The notes: generated by a model not told the origin, from the letters alone. Numbered from the stretch's first letter, positions 8,046 to 16,444 are shown. The stretch: 35,004 nucleotides of DNA from Deltaproteobacteria bacterium (GCA_016930875.1 JAFGFW010000086.1:1-35004); one strand, 5' to 3'. A program made the numbers and translations.

Positions 8046-9167
8046 TTACACCTCAACCCCCAGCAACACCACGTCGTCCTCAGGCTTGTCTGTGTTCCCC
8101 AGCATCAGGCTGACCAGTCTTTCAGCGGATTCGTCGATGGGAACGTCCTTCACGGCGACGCATCTTTCCAGCAATTCCGGCAGGGCTCCGGACCACACTT
8201 TCTTTTCCCCGGGCCTCTCAATGAGACCGTCCGTGTAGAAGAAAAACCTGTCACCGTCACTGACCTCGATATCCTGCTTTCCATAAAAAACGTTCGTGAA
8301 AGCGCCCAGAACGTCGCCGTCCATTTCTATAAATCTTGGCTCTGCGTCTTTCGGAAGATAAACAACGGGTAGATGCCCTGCGTTTACAATCGACATCAGC
8401 TTCACCTTCCGGTTCAACTTGCCGTAACATGCCGTCAGGTACTTGCCGTCGGATAGTATTTCCACCAGCACTTTGTTTATCATCACCATGCTCTCTACCG
8501 GTTTGTATATGGGCGTGCAGTTTTGTCTCAAGAGGCCCTTTACGGCGGCGGTGATGTAACTCGTGGCTATATCGTGCCCTGAAACATCTGCCACAAAATA
8601 TGCGAATATCTCATCTGAAATCGGCATGACATCATAGAAGTCCCCCCCGGCCTCCAGCAAGGGCAGATAATAAACGCCAAAACAGGCCTCCGGAAGGTCT
8701 TCCGGCACCACCAGCATGGAGGCTTGGGCATCCTGGATCTGCCTTAGTTTTTCTGCCTGACTTGCAATCAGAGAGTTGGTGGCAAGAGACAGCTTTAAGT
8801 GGAGTCGCACCCTGGCAAGCATTTCCTGGCCGTGAAACGGCTTAGTTATGTAATCAACGGCTCCCAGATCAAAACCCTTAAGCTTGCTTTCTATCTCATC
8901 TCTTCCTGTCAGAAAAATGACCGGAATCGATGCGCTTCCATCGTTCTTCTTGAGCTGTGCGATGACTTCAAATCCGTCTTCTCCGGGCATCATGACGTCA
9001 AGCATGATAAGATCAGGCTGAATTTCAAGGGCAAGTTCCCGGCCCTGGGGGCCGTCACTAGCCGTGATGACCCGGTAGCCCTCCCCACGGAGGGCGATTT
9101 CCAGCAATTTGAGGCTCACCGGCTCGTCGTCAACAACAAGTATAGTTACGTCTTGTCTCGTTTCCAT
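8046..9167 (-). CDS. receiver-SpoIIE protein phosphatase (RsbU-like)
   Basis: The 373-residue protein has an N-terminal receiver (residues 6-122; VVDDE pocket, D57 in LIMLDVMMP, K in DYITKPF), a helical linker with QAEKLRQIQDAQASM, and a PP2C-type SpoIIE phosphatase domain (about 165-373) with the metal-binding motifs EAGGDFYD, VADVSGHD, NAGHLP, FYTDGLIE and DDVVLL. It should dephosphorylate the STAS antagonist encoded downstream, coupling two-component input to the partner switch. I start it at the ATG at 9165-9167, where the receiver begins; the frame stays open upstream to 9416 but that part lacks domain character and runs into the divergent ferredoxin gene. No Shine-Dalgarno sequence is visible. 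Confidence 0.9.
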   Translation of the reverse strand: METRQDVTILVVDDEPVSLKLLEIALRGEGYRVITASDGPQGRELALEIQPDLIMLDVMMPGEDGFEVIAQLKKNDGSASIPVIFLTGRDEIESKLKGFDLGAVDYITKPFHGQEMLARVRLHLKLSLATNSLIASQAEKLRQIQDAQASMLVVPEDLPEACFGVYYLPLLEAGGDFYDVMPISDEIFAYFVADVSGHDIATSYITAAVKGLLRQNCTPIYKPVESMVMINKVLVEILSDGKYLTACYGKLNRKVKLMSIVNAGHLPVVYLPKDAEPRFIEMDGDVLGAFTNVFYGKQDIEVSDGDRFFFYTDGLIERPGEKKVWSGALPELLERCVAVKDVPIDESAERLVSLMLGNTDKPEDDVVLLGVEV

Positions 9168-9182
9168 AAGGTTAAAAAGAGG

Positions 9183-9197
9183 GCAAGATCTGTGCCA
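9183..9197 (-). promoter_or_regulatory. candidate sigma54 (-24/-12) promoter for the signalling locus
   Basis: On the minus strand these bases read TGGCAC-AGATC-TTGC, an exact match to the -24/-12 consensus TGGCAC-N5-TTGC. The transcription start would fall near 9171, only about 4 nt before the ATG at 9167, so the message would be almost leaderless. That fits the lack of a Shine-Dalgarno sequence but is unusual for sigma54. No enhancer-binding protein is encoded in the window. Confidence 0.4.
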
Positions 9198-9236
9198 GTA
9201 ATGAAGCGTCACGTCAAAACAACTCCACAAATTTTC

Positions 9237-9265
9237 TTGACAAAGGAAAAAGCCAGGGATAAATA
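9237..9265 (+). promoter_or_regulatory. sigma70-type promoter of the 2-oxoacid oxidoreductase operon
   Basis: TTGACA (9237-9242) and TAAATA (9260-9265) are separated by exactly 17 bp, a near-consensus housekeeping promoter. Transcription would begin around 9272, leaving a leader of about 25-30 nt before the ferredoxin start. It shares a 130-bp divergent intergenic region with the signalling locus. Confidence 0.65.
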
Positions 9266-9297
9266 GAATTTTTTGACACAAAAGACTGACTGGGGAT

Positions 9298-9534
9298 TTG
9301 CTTTTGAAGAAGAAGGGCTTCATAAGAATCAATCGGGACCTGTGCAAGGGGTGTGGGCTATGTATTGAGGCGTGCCCCAAAGGGACCATCATTATGAGCG
9401 AAAAGCTTAACATCAAGGGCTATCGCCCCGCTGAGTACACGGAAAACGAAAACAGCAAAAATCGCAAGTGTACCGGGTGTGCCCTGTGTGCCATAGTATG
9501 CCCTGATGTCGCCATTGAGGTGTTCCGTGGGTAA
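9298..9534 (+). CDS. korD: 2-oxoacid:ferredoxin oxidoreductase delta subunit (2[4Fe-4S] ferredoxin)
   Basis: This small subunit carries electrons from the thiamine-diphosphate site to ferredoxin. Two classical 4Fe-4S motifs are visible: CKGCGLCIEACP (about residues 16-27) and CTGCALCAIVCP (about 59-70). The 78-residue length and position as the first gene of a four-subunit cluster fit KorD or VorD. The start is a TTG at 9298 or 9304, both within reach of the TGGGGA stretch at 9291-9296; no ATG is available before the first cluster motif. Its stop overlaps the GTG start of the alpha subunit. Confidence 0.85.
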   Translation: MLLKKKGFIRINRDLCKGCGLCIEACPKGTIIMSEKLNIKGYRPAEYTENENSKNRKCTGCALCAIVCPDVAIEVFRG

Positions 9535-10600
9535 AAAGAGACTAATGCGTGGCAGCCATGTGATTGCAGAGGCGGCAACCCTGGCCGGGTGCCGTTTCTA
9601 TGCGGGCTATCCCATCACGCCACAGAATGAGCTGCCTGAATACCTTTCCGGCCGTTTTGCCAAACTGGAAGGCGCCACCTTCATTCAGGCGGAAAGCGAA
9701 CTGGCGGCAATCAACATGGTGATGGGAGCAAGCATGACCGGGGTGCGGACAATGACATCGTCTTCCAGTCCGGGGATCAGCCTGAAACAGGAAGGCATCT
9801 CGTACATGGCAGGCATGGAGCTTCCGGCCGTCGTGGCCAACGTCATGCGGGGAGGGCCGGGGCTCGGAAATATCGCCCCATCCCAGCAGGACTATTTTCA
9901 AGCCACAAGAGGGGGCGGGCATGGAGATTATCGAACCATCGTCCTTGCCCCTCATTCGGGGCAGGAGCTGGTCACCCTGACTATGAAAGCCTTTGATCTG
10001 GCCGACACTTATCGAACGCCCGTTATCCTGCTGGGCGATGGTCTCATGGGCCAGATGATGGAGCCGGTAACATTTCCCGAGCCCATCGACCCGTCCGCCC
10101 TTCCCAAAAAGGAGTGGACCCTTGACGGCGCCATGGAGCGGGACAGCCACCTGATTTGCTCGTTGCGCCTGGACCCGTTCAGGATGGAACAACACAACTG
10201 GAAACTTGCCAGGAAATATGCGGCCATTTGCGAACGTGAAACAAAGCATGAATCATATCTTCTTGACGATGCTCTCGTGGCCGTTGTGGCCTTTGGCACG
10301 GCCGCCCGCATTGCAAAAGGGGCTGTCAACCGCGTGCGTAAAAAGGGTTTGAAGGCAGGCCTTTTTCGACCCATCACACTCTGGCCATTTCCTGAAAAGG
10401 AGCTCAAGGCATTGACCCGTTCGGTTAAGCATATCCTGGTGTTTGAAATGAACTCCGGTCAGATGGTTGAAGACGTGAGGCTCAGTGTCGGAGAGAAGGC
10501 CACTGTTCATTTTCACGGCAGGCCAGGGGGAATCATATCCACCCCCCACGAGATCGCAGATGCAATAACCAGGCTTGTGTATAGGCATGAGCTCTGTTAA
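9527..10600 (+). CDS. korA: 2-oxoacid:ferredoxin oxidoreductase alpha subunit (KorA/VorB type)
   Basis: This is the pyruvate:ferredoxin oxidoreductase domain I/II-type subunit of a CoA-acylating enzyme that converts a 2-oxoacid, CoA and oxidised ferredoxin to acyl-CoA, CO2 and reduced ferredoxin. Family hallmarks are GCRFYAGYPITPQNELPEYL, FIQAESELAAINMVMGAS, TMTSSSSPGISLKQEGISYMAG and NVMRGGPGLGN. I prefer the GTG at 9527 (GAGG at 9517-9520 upstream; 8-nt overlap with the ferredoxin gene) over the ATG at 9506. At 357 residues it has the size of KorA and VorB. Sequence alone does not separate 2-oxoglutarate from branched-chain 2-oxoacid specificity, so the symbol is a best guess. Confidence 0.85.
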   Translation: MGKKRLMRGSHVIAEAATLAGCRFYAGYPITPQNELPEYLSGRFAKLEGATFIQAESELAAINMVMGASMTGVRTMTSSSSPGISLKQEGISYMAGMELPAVVANVMRGGPGLGNIAPSQQDYFQATRGGGHGDYRTIVLAPHSGQELVTLTMKAFDLADTYRTPVILLGDGLMGQMMEPVTFPEPIDPSALPKKEWTLDGAMERDSHLICSLRLDPFRMEQHNWKLARKYAAICERETKHESYLLDDALVAVVAFGTAARIAKGAVNRVRKKGLKAGLFRPITLWPFPEKELKALTRSVKHILVFEMNSGQMVEDVRLSVGEKATVHFHGRPGGIISTPHEIADAITRLVYRHELC

Positions 10601-10674
10601 GGAATTCGCCGAATATTTGCCACGAATTTGAAAACACAATGACTAATAACTCAGTTGGGTGAAACGGTTGCGGC

Positions 10675-11469
10675 ATGATAAAGCAGGTATTCAAAAGACC
10701 GGATGCGTTAAAGGATAACATCTTTCACTACTGTCCGGGTTGCGGCCACAGCGTTATCCACCGGCTCGTGGCTGAGGTGATTGACGAACTCGGGATTCGC
10801 GGCAAGACCGTGGGGGTTCCACCGGCTGGATGTGCCGTGCTGGCATATAATTATCTTGACGTTGACATGGGAGAGGCCCCGCACGGCCGGGCTGTTGCCG
10901 TGGCCACGGGAATCAAACGTTGCCGGCCCGATCTCGTAGTGTTCACTTATCAGGGAGATGGCGATATTGCCGCCATCGGCACCGCTGAAACAGTGCATGC
11001 GGCCAACAGGGGAGAACGTCTGACCGTTATTTTTGTAAACAATGGCTGCTACGGCATGACAGGCGGGCAGATGGCCCCGACCACCCTCCTGGGGCAAATC
11101 ACCACCACGACACCAGGAGGGAGGATACAGCTCAGAGACGGATTCCCCGTGGACCTGAGCCAGATGCTGGCTGTGGCTGGTGGCAGTGTCTACATTGAAA
11201 GGACTGCGGTCACATCGCCAAAAAACATAATCAAGACAAAGAAGGCCATCAAAAAGGCGTTTAAGGCGCAAATGGATAATCTTGGCTTTTCCATGGTTGA
11301 GATACTCTCAGCATGTCCCACTAACTGGAAGCTCTCGCCTGTGGACTCATGCAAACGAATTGAGGAAGAAGTTGTAAAACACTATCCCCTCATGGTAATC
11401 AAGGATACGACCGGGACGCACAGTGGAGCAGATGAAGGGGCTTATCGCCGCAACATGGACAAGAGATAG
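10675..11469 (+). CDS. korB: 2-oxoacid:ferredoxin oxidoreductase beta subunit, TPP-binding
   Basis: The beta subunit binds thiamine diphosphate and catalyses decarboxylation. It shows HYCPGCGHSVIHRL near the N-terminus, GVPPAGCAVLAY, the TPP-Mg motif YQGDGDIAAIGTAETVHAANRGE, and VNNGCYGMTGGQMAPTT; the C-terminal half includes ILSACPTNW. Its 264 residues match the family. The ATG at 10675 lies 74 nt after the alpha subunit; the spacer contains an AATGACTAATAACT simple repeat and only a weak ribosome site. Genes for the ferredoxin and alpha subunits precede it, and the gamma subunit follows. Confidence 0.88.
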   Translation: MIKQVFKRPDALKDNIFHYCPGCGHSVIHRLVAEVIDELGIRGKTVGVPPAGCAVLAYNYLDVDMGEAPHGRAVAVATGIKRCRPDLVVFTYQGDGDIAAIGTAETVHAANRGERLTVIFVNNGCYGMTGGQMAPTTLLGQITTTTPGGRIQLRDGFPVDLSQMLAVAGGSVYIERTAVTSPKNIIKTKKAIKKAFKAQMDNLGFSMVEILSACPTNWKLSPVDSCKRIEEEVVKHYPLMVIKDTTGTHSGADEGAYRRNMDKR

Positions 11470-11561
11470 ACGATATGACATAACTCTTTGTATCCAAGCT
11501 ATGTTTCGTATGCAAAAAGGAAGAGCTTGTTCTGAAAAACCGTGAGGGACTCTCGTACACA

Positions 11562-12110
11562 ATGAGTATAAACAAGACCATATTTTCCGGCTTTGGAGGA
11601 CAAGGGGTCCTGATGATGGGATATGTTCTGGCCACGGCCGGGATGCAAGAAGACAAGCATGTAACCTATCTCCCGTCTTACGGGGCAGAAGTCCGTGGCG
11701 GAACGGCCAACTGCACCATCACCGTAAGCGATGATCCCATTGCCTCCCCGGTTGCATCTTTTCCGAATTTTGCCGTACTGATGAACACACCCTCTCTGAT
11801 GAGATTTGAAGGAAAGGTCATAACAGGTGGTACGGTCTTCTTGAACAGTGACATGGTGGAACTCAGGCCAAAGCGTGGCGACGTGAAAGTGGTAGCCATA
11901 CCGGTTAACACCATTGCCGAGAGGTTAGGCAATGCCCGCGGCGCCAATATGGTGATGATCGGCGCCCTGGTCCAGAAGACCGGTCTGGTTTCTCTCGACT
12001 CAGTGATCAAGAGCATTGAAGAGATCTTCGCAACAAAAGGGGCAAAGGTCCACGAGATGAACACCCTTGCGATAAAGGAAGGCGCAGCATTTGTTGAGGA
12101 GCAATCATAA
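11562..12110 (+). CDS. korC: 2-oxoacid:ferredoxin oxidoreductase gamma subunit
   Basis: This 182-residue protein is the catalytic gamma-type domain of the 2-oxoacid oxidoreductases. The family signature FSGFGGQGVLMMGYVLATAGM is followed by YLPSYGAEVRGGTANCTI, both nearly invariant in KorC and VorA-type subunits. The gene lies 92 nt after the beta subunit and is followed within 3 nt by the ACT protein. GAGGGA about 17 nt upstream is the nearest ribosome-site candidate for the ATG at 11562. With it the delta-alpha-beta-gamma set is complete, so the enzyme should be functional. Confidence 0.88.
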   Translation: MSINKTIFSGFGGQGVLMMGYVLATAGMQEDKHVTYLPSYGAEVRGGTANCTITVSDDPIASPVASFPNFAVLMNTPSLMRFEGKVITGGTVFLNSDMVELRPKRGDVKVVAIPVNTIAERLGNARGANMVMIGALVQKTGLVSLDSVIKSIEEIFATKGAKVHEMNTLAIKEGAAFVEEQS

Positions 12111-12112
12111 TT

Positions 12113-12535
12113 ATGACCATAAAAGAAGTTGTCATTAAAGTCGAGAACAGGCCGGGCGAGTTTGCTCGCATTGTGGGCCATCTCTACGAAAATGATGTGA
12201 AGGTTTCCGCCTTTTGGGTGGGCACTGAAAACGAAAAAGCGACCCTGCGATTTGTCACTAGTGATCCGGATTCAGCCCTTTCAGTCTTGACAGGGCTCGG
12301 CTTCAAACCCACAACATCGCATGCGATTGCCGCCCAAGTCCCGGATCACCCGGGTGGACTCAACACCCTTCTAATGATACTCCGCTCTGCAGAAATCAAT
12401 ATTCTTCACATTTATCCATGCCTGGAAACCCAGGATCCCATCTTGATCCTGGAGGTTGACAACACCGAGGCGGCCGTCAAGGCCTTGAAAAGCAACTGGA
12501 TCAATCTTTATGATGAGCGGCTGTATTATATGTAA
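12113..12535 (+). CDS. tandem ACT-domain protein
   Basis: The 140-residue protein consists of two ACT-like ferredoxin folds, about residues 3-68 and 72-138. Each begins with the ligand-loop pattern: VENRPGEFARIVGHLYENDVKV in the first and VPDHPGGLNTLLMILRSAEINI in the second. ACT pairs usually bind amino acids and act as sensors. Its 2-nt spacing from korC means co-transcription and probably translational coupling with the oxidoreductase; an inferred role is sensing amino acids linked to its substrate, as such small ACT proteins often accompany ferredoxin oxidoreductases and aryl-CoA ligases. No catalytic or DNA-binding domain is attached. Confidence 0.8.
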   Translation: MTIKEVVIKVENRPGEFARIVGHLYENDVKVSAFWVGTENEKATLRFVTSDPDSALSVLTGLGFKPTTSHAIAAQVPDHPGGLNTLLMILRSAEINILHIYPCLETQDPILILEVDNTEAAVKALKSNWINLYDERLYYM

Positions 12536-12540
12536 AAAAA

Positions 12541-12720
12541 TGCATAACATTCCTAAATTTAAAGGCAACATTCATGATTCACCAATTTCCAAGACCCAGA
12601 TTTGATGAAATCGTAAAAAGTCTCAGATTTAGGAATTGCGAATTTAGGGATTTAGGATTCTAGTTCGCTTTAGGCATTTTAGCTCATTTTAGGCACCTTA
12701 GGCATTTCTACACGACATGT
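12541..12720. repeat. AT-rich intergenic repeats of TTTAGG type
   Basis: The gap after the ACT gene contains repeated TTTAGG-centred units: GATTTAGGAATT, AATTTAGGGATTTAGGATT, CTTTAGGCATTTTAGC and TTTTAGGCACCTTAGGCATT. The first unit is nearly an inverted copy of ATTCCTAAATTT at 12549-12560. The same TTTTAGGCATT string occurs at 3233-3244. There is no terminator with a clear stem and no reading frame of substance. Confidence 0.5.
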
Positions 12721-12787
12721 TGCAACCTGCCCTTTGCCGGAACAGAACGACTTTCACAACAAACGGATTAAGCAAGATCCTCCTGCC

Positions 12788-13132
12788 ATGAAAATCCAAT
12801 CATACCGCTTTGGGTACATCGAGATCGACGGCAACGTGTACCGGAACGACGTCAAGCTCATTGGCAATAAGGTCGTGCCGGATTGGTGGCGTTCAAGGGG
12901 TCACCTTGTAGAGCTGAAGGACGCAAAGGACCTCCTGGCCGCGGACGCTCAGATCTGCATATTCGGCACAGGGGCTTACGGCGCTATGCGGGTATCAGGG
13001 GCGGTGAAGTCTGCTTTTGAAAGCCGTGGCGTCATGGTGCTGGTGGAAAAAACCGAATGGGCCTGCAACTCTTATAATCAACTGACAAAAGAGGGCAAGA
13101 AGGTTGTTGCCGGCTTTCACTTGAGCTGCTGA
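12788..13132 (+). CDS. Mth938-like domain-containing protein (DUF498 family)
   Basis: The 114-residue protein fits the Mth938/NDUFAF3-type fold. It starts MKIQSYRFGYIEIDGNVY, with VPDWWRSRGHLVELKDAKDLL, the central FGTGAYGAMRVSGAVKSAFESRGV and the final TKEGKKVVAGFHLSC, a layout I recognise from this family. The biochemical function is not established in bacteria; the human relative helps assemble complex I. I start at the ATG at 12788; the frame is open upstream to 12734 but without conserved character. Its stop codon abuts the stop of the convergent hydrolase gene with no intervening base. Confidence 0.75.
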   Translation: MKIQSYRFGYIEIDGNVYRNDVKLIGNKVVPDWWRSRGHLVELKDAKDLLAADAQICIFGTGAYGAMRVSGAVKSAFESRGVMVLVEKTEWACNSYNQLTKEGKKVVAGFHLSC

Positions 13133-13846
13133 CTAAGGGATACTCTTCATCCGGCCTATGGAAAGATCATGAAGGGGGATGAGGATATCGGCCATCTCCT
13201 TGATCTTCTGGGCGCTGTCGTAAGCCTCAATGGCATTGATGTGCACGCCAGATGCAATGGCGGGTCCGGTGTCAGGGAAATTCTTGTCATTGCAGCAAAA
13301 CCCGGTGATAATGGCCTTGCCTTTTGACGTGTTTATGGCCACGGATTGCCCGCCAACCGTGTGTCCCGGGCTAAGAATCACGTCGATCCCCTCAAGGATA
13401 TTCACATCCCCTTCCACCTCTACGACATCCACCCCGTCAAGAACATCCGGGTAATACCTGTGATCAATGGGATGAGGATTCTTGAAAAACTCCATTTCTG
13501 CCTTCTGCACATAGACCCTGGCATTAGGGCATTTGTAGTCGTTTTCGCAGTGATCATTATGAAGGTGGGTATGAATAATCACGTCGATATCTTCGGGTTT
13601 AAGCTCCACCGTGGCAAGGGCCTCCTCAAATTCGAGAATATCAAAACCATAGGTCTTCCCCAAGTCATCGGGCACTACGAACTGCTCGAGCCCGCTGTCC
13701 ACCAGGATGTTCTTCTCCCCACCCTTAAGATAAAAGACATAGATGGGAATCCAGATCCTTTTTCCGTAATCATGAAGATAGGTCATGATACCCTGATCCG
13801 TCTCATTGGCCCCTACCACTAGAGGGCAAATAACATATTCTTGCAT
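13133..13846 (-). CDS. metallo-beta-lactamase-fold hydrolase (AHL lactonase-like family)
   Basis: This is a 238-residue MBL-fold hydrolase. The metal-binding motif HTHLHNDH lies at residues 92-99 (H94, H96, D98, H99), followed by SPGHTVGGQSVA with a further His ligand, TGFCCND with the bridging Asp, and IPLHD near the end. The ordering and the N-terminal VDSG motif match the N-acyl-homoserine-lactonase-like subfamily, but many members are not quorum quenchers, so the substrate is open. GGGAGG 7 nt before the ATG at 13846 fixes the start; the frame extends six codons further without support. It is transcribed alone, divergently from priA. Confidence 0.85.
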   Translation of the reverse strand: MQEYVICPLVVGANETDQGIMTYLHDYGKRIWIPIYVFYLKGGEKNILVDSGLEQFVVPDDLGKTYGFDILEFEEALATVELKPEDIDVIIHTHLHNDHCENDYKCPNARVYVQKAEMEFFKNPHPIDHRYYPDVLDGVDVVEVEGDVNILEGIDVILSPGHTVGGQSVAINTSKGKAIITGFCCNDKNFPDTGPAIASGVHINAIEAYDSAQKIKEMADILIPLHDLSIGRMKSIP

Positions 13847-13946
13847 TGAAAACCTCCCTGTCACATCTTTTCAACCTTTTGCCAAAGCCGCCTCTTTCTG
13901 ATATGAAATTCCCCATCTCAAATCAAGGAAAAAAAGGAATTGAGCG

Positions 13947-16400
13947 TTGGTTGCCCTTGAAAAACCATACGTCGAAGTGGCCGTAGCTCTTCCTGTCTCC
14001 AGGACCTTTACTTATGAACTGCCGGAACCGCTTTGGTCCTTGAGCCTGGTGGGAAAGCGCGTGCTAGTGCCTTTCAGGACCCGTAATGTCACGGGCTACG
14101 TCCTCGACCGCCTTGAGTCAACCGGCCGGGAAGGCGTGAAGAAGATCATAGACATCCTGGATGACGCGCCCCTGTTTCCAGCCTCCATGATCCGTTTTTT
14201 TCGCTGGATAGCGGATTACTATCTCTATCCCGTCGGAGAGGTAATAAGAGGGGCTCTGCCCGGCGGCCTGAACGTCACCCAGGTGCAAACCGTAAGCATT
14301 ACAAATGAAGGTCGTTCTGTGCTCGCGGGGCAGTCGCTGACAACCTTTGATCGCGCCATACTCCAAGAACTTGAGAGACGCGGGCATCTCAGCATACGAA
14401 CGCTGTCAAAGGCCGTTAATGAAAAAATTAGTCCAAGGACGTTCGGCAGCCTTGAGCGATCAGGCTGGATCATCAGGCAATACAAACTGAAGCCCGGCAG
14501 GGTCCGGCCAAAGAAGGAGATCTATGTGGCTGCGGTAGAGGGAAGGCCGTCGTCTGCCTCGCTTTCTGAAGTGAGGAAGAAAATCCTCACTATTGTTGAA
14601 GGCCGGGGCGAAATATCTTTAAGGGCATTAACATCCAAGATCTCATCGGCCGGACGACTGGCGAGAAAGATGGCTGAAGAAGGGTTCCTCCACGTGGGGG
14701 AACGGAGTGTCTACCGTGATCCCTTTGGCGAGCCCGTTGAAGCAGACCCAAGCCCCCCGGTGCTCACGGATGAGCAGGGAAAAGTCGTCGCCACGGTCAT
14801 GGATGTGCTCGGAAGGGGTTTTCAGACATACCTCCTTCACGGCATCACCGGAAGCGGCAAGACTGAGGTCTACATGCGGGCTGTGGCAGGCGCCCTGGAC
14901 AGAGGTCTCCAGGCGGTCGTGCTTGTCCCGGAGATCGCACTGATCTCCCAAACCGAACGCCTCTTTCGCGCCCGCTTTGGAGATTGTGTTGCCTTGTTGC
15001 ACAGCGCCTTGAGCGAAGGCGAGCGCTTCGACCAGTGGATGCGGATCATGCGCAAGGAAGCAAAGGTTGCGATCGGCGCCCGCTCGGCAATCTTTGCCCC
15101 CTTTGACCGGCTGGGCCTGATCATCGTGGATGAGGAACACGACGACTCGTACAAGTCCGCCTCAGGCGGACCGCGGTACCATGCGAGGGACCTGGCCGTA
15201 GTCCGTGCCAAGCTTGAAGGCGCTGTGGCCCTGCTCGGATCCGCGACACCTTCCCTTCAGTCCTATCACAACGTGCGCACAAAGAAATTCCGCGACCTTA
15301 ATCTCTCGACGCGCATCGAAAACCGGACGCTGCCGGAAGTCAAAATCGTGGATATGCGCGAGACAAAAGGATACCGCCGCTCAAAGCCTTTTATGACCGA
15401 AGAACTCCAGGAAGCCATTTGCGAGACCCTGGACCGTGGAGAACAGGTCGTCCTGTTTCTTAACCGCCGCGGCTTTGCCAACTGCCCTACCTGTGCCTCT
15501 TGCGGGGAGCCCCTGCGGTGCAAGAACTGTGATGTCACCATGACGCTCCATCAGGAGGCCAATGCCTTCAGGTGCCACTACTGCGGCTACAGTTGCGCCC
15601 GAACAGTCGGATGCCGGGCCTGCGGAAACCCCAAGCTCAAGCTCCTTGGCCTTGGCACGGAAAGGGTGGAGGACAAGGTCAAGACGATCTTTCCGGAAGC
15701 CAGGGTTGCCCGAATGGACCGGGACACCACGGCCCGCAAAGGGGCCCTGATAAAGATCTTGAAAGATCTAAAACAAGGCGCCATCGATATCCTCATTGGG
15801 ACCCAAATGGTGGCCAAGGGGCATCACTATCCGAATATTACTCTGGTGGGAATCATATGCGCAGACCTGTCTTTGAACTTTCCGGATTTCCGGGCAGGAG
15901 AGCGAACATTTCAACTCCTGGCACAAGTGGCAGGCCGGGCGGGAAGAGGCAAAAGCCCCGGCCGCGTGATCCTGCAAACATTCAATCCCGAACACTTCTG
16001 CATCATTGCAGCAAGAGCTCAGGACTATACGGCCTTTTACAAACACGAAATAGGCTTCCGAAAAGAGCTCCGGTATCCCCCTTATTCTCGCCTTGTACAG
16101 ATCCTCTTAGTTGGCAAGGACGGGGGCCAAACAGCCCGGTACGCTCAGAGCCTGGGAAAAATCTGTAGGAGCCTGCAATCAAAAAACAGGGCATTTCAAA
16201 GGGAAGTAGAACTCCTTGGGCCTGTTCCCGCCCCTTTGGCCAGAATTAAAAAGCAATACCGGTGGCAGCTATTACTTAAAGGAATGAAGGTGAGACCTTT
16301 ACACGAATTGATAAAGGCTCTCAGGAACACGACGGAACAGGAACTCCGCAAGGCCGGCATAAGAATGGTTATCGATGTTGACCCGGTGGATATGTTGTGA
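13947..16400 (+). CDS. priA: primosomal protein N' (replication restart helicase PriA)
   Basis: PriA recognises stalled or collapsed forks and reloads the replisome. At 817 residues it is full length. The N-terminal 3'-end-binding domain begins VEVAVALPVSRTFTYELPE. The helicase core has Walker A in GITGSGKTEVYM (about residue 299), DEEHD (about 394), GSATPS, and LLAQVAGRAGRG. A zinc region (about 512-565) has eight Cys in CPTCASC, CKNC, CHYC and CRAC pairs. The start is a TTG at 13947 with AAAAAGGA about 8 nt upstream; no ATG precedes the conserved N-terminus. It is followed by the menaquinone genes, but a promoter-like element lies between, so it may be independent. Confidence 0.95.
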   Translation: MVALEKPYVEVAVALPVSRTFTYELPEPLWSLSLVGKRVLVPFRTRNVTGYVLDRLESTGREGVKKIIDILDDAPLFPASMIRFFRWIADYYLYPVGEVIRGALPGGLNVTQVQTVSITNEGRSVLAGQSLTTFDRAILQELERRGHLSIRTLSKAVNEKISPRTFGSLERSGWIIRQYKLKPGRVRPKKEIYVAAVEGRPSSASLSEVRKKILTIVEGRGEISLRALTSKISSAGRLARKMAEEGFLHVGERSVYRDPFGEPVEADPSPPVLTDEQGKVVATVMDVLGRGFQTYLLHGITGSGKTEVYMRAVAGALDRGLQAVVLVPEIALISQTERLFRARFGDCVALLHSALSEGERFDQWMRIMRKEAKVAIGARSAIFAPFDRLGLIIVDEEHDDSYKSASGGPRYHARDLAVVRAKLEGAVALLGSATPSLQSYHNVRTKKFRDLNLSTRIENRTLPEVKIVDMRETKGYRRSKPFMTEELQEAICETLDRGEQVVLFLNRRGFANCPTCASCGEPLRCKNCDVTMTLHQEANAFRCHYCGYSCARTVGCRACGNPKLKLLGLGTERVEDKVKTIFPEARVARMDRDTTARKGALIKILKDLKQGAIDILIGTQMVAKGHHYPNITLVGIICADLSLNFPDFRAGERTFQLLAQVAGRAGRGKSPGRVILQTFNPEHFCIIAARAQDYTAFYKHEIGFRKELRYPPYSRLVQILLVGKDGGQTARYAQSLGKICRSLQSKNRAFQREVELLGPVPAPLARIKKQYRWQLLLKGMKVRPLHELIKALRNTTEQELRKAGIRMVIDVDPVDML

Positions 16401-16415
16401 GTAAAGCCTTTTTCG

Positions 16416-16444
16416 TTGACGCACAAGCGGCTTAATCTTATGCT
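16416..16444 (+). promoter_or_regulatory. candidate sigma70 promoter of the menaquinone operon
   Basis: TTGACG (16416-16421) and TATGCT (16439-16444) with a 17-bp spacer lie in the gap between priA and menF. The -35 element matches five of six and the -10 four of six consensus bases. This is the only plausible promoter I see in front of the six men genes. Confidence 0.45.

Noticed and set aside
9168-9416. Upstream extension of the receiver-SpoIIE frame
   Set aside because: The added 83 residues are not domain-like, and they would cover the divergent promoters and the ferredoxin gene start.
13846-13947. Quorum-sensing locus, because the MBL hydrolase resembles AHL lactonases
   Set aside because: No LuxI or LuxR homologue is present, and the fold family has many other activities.
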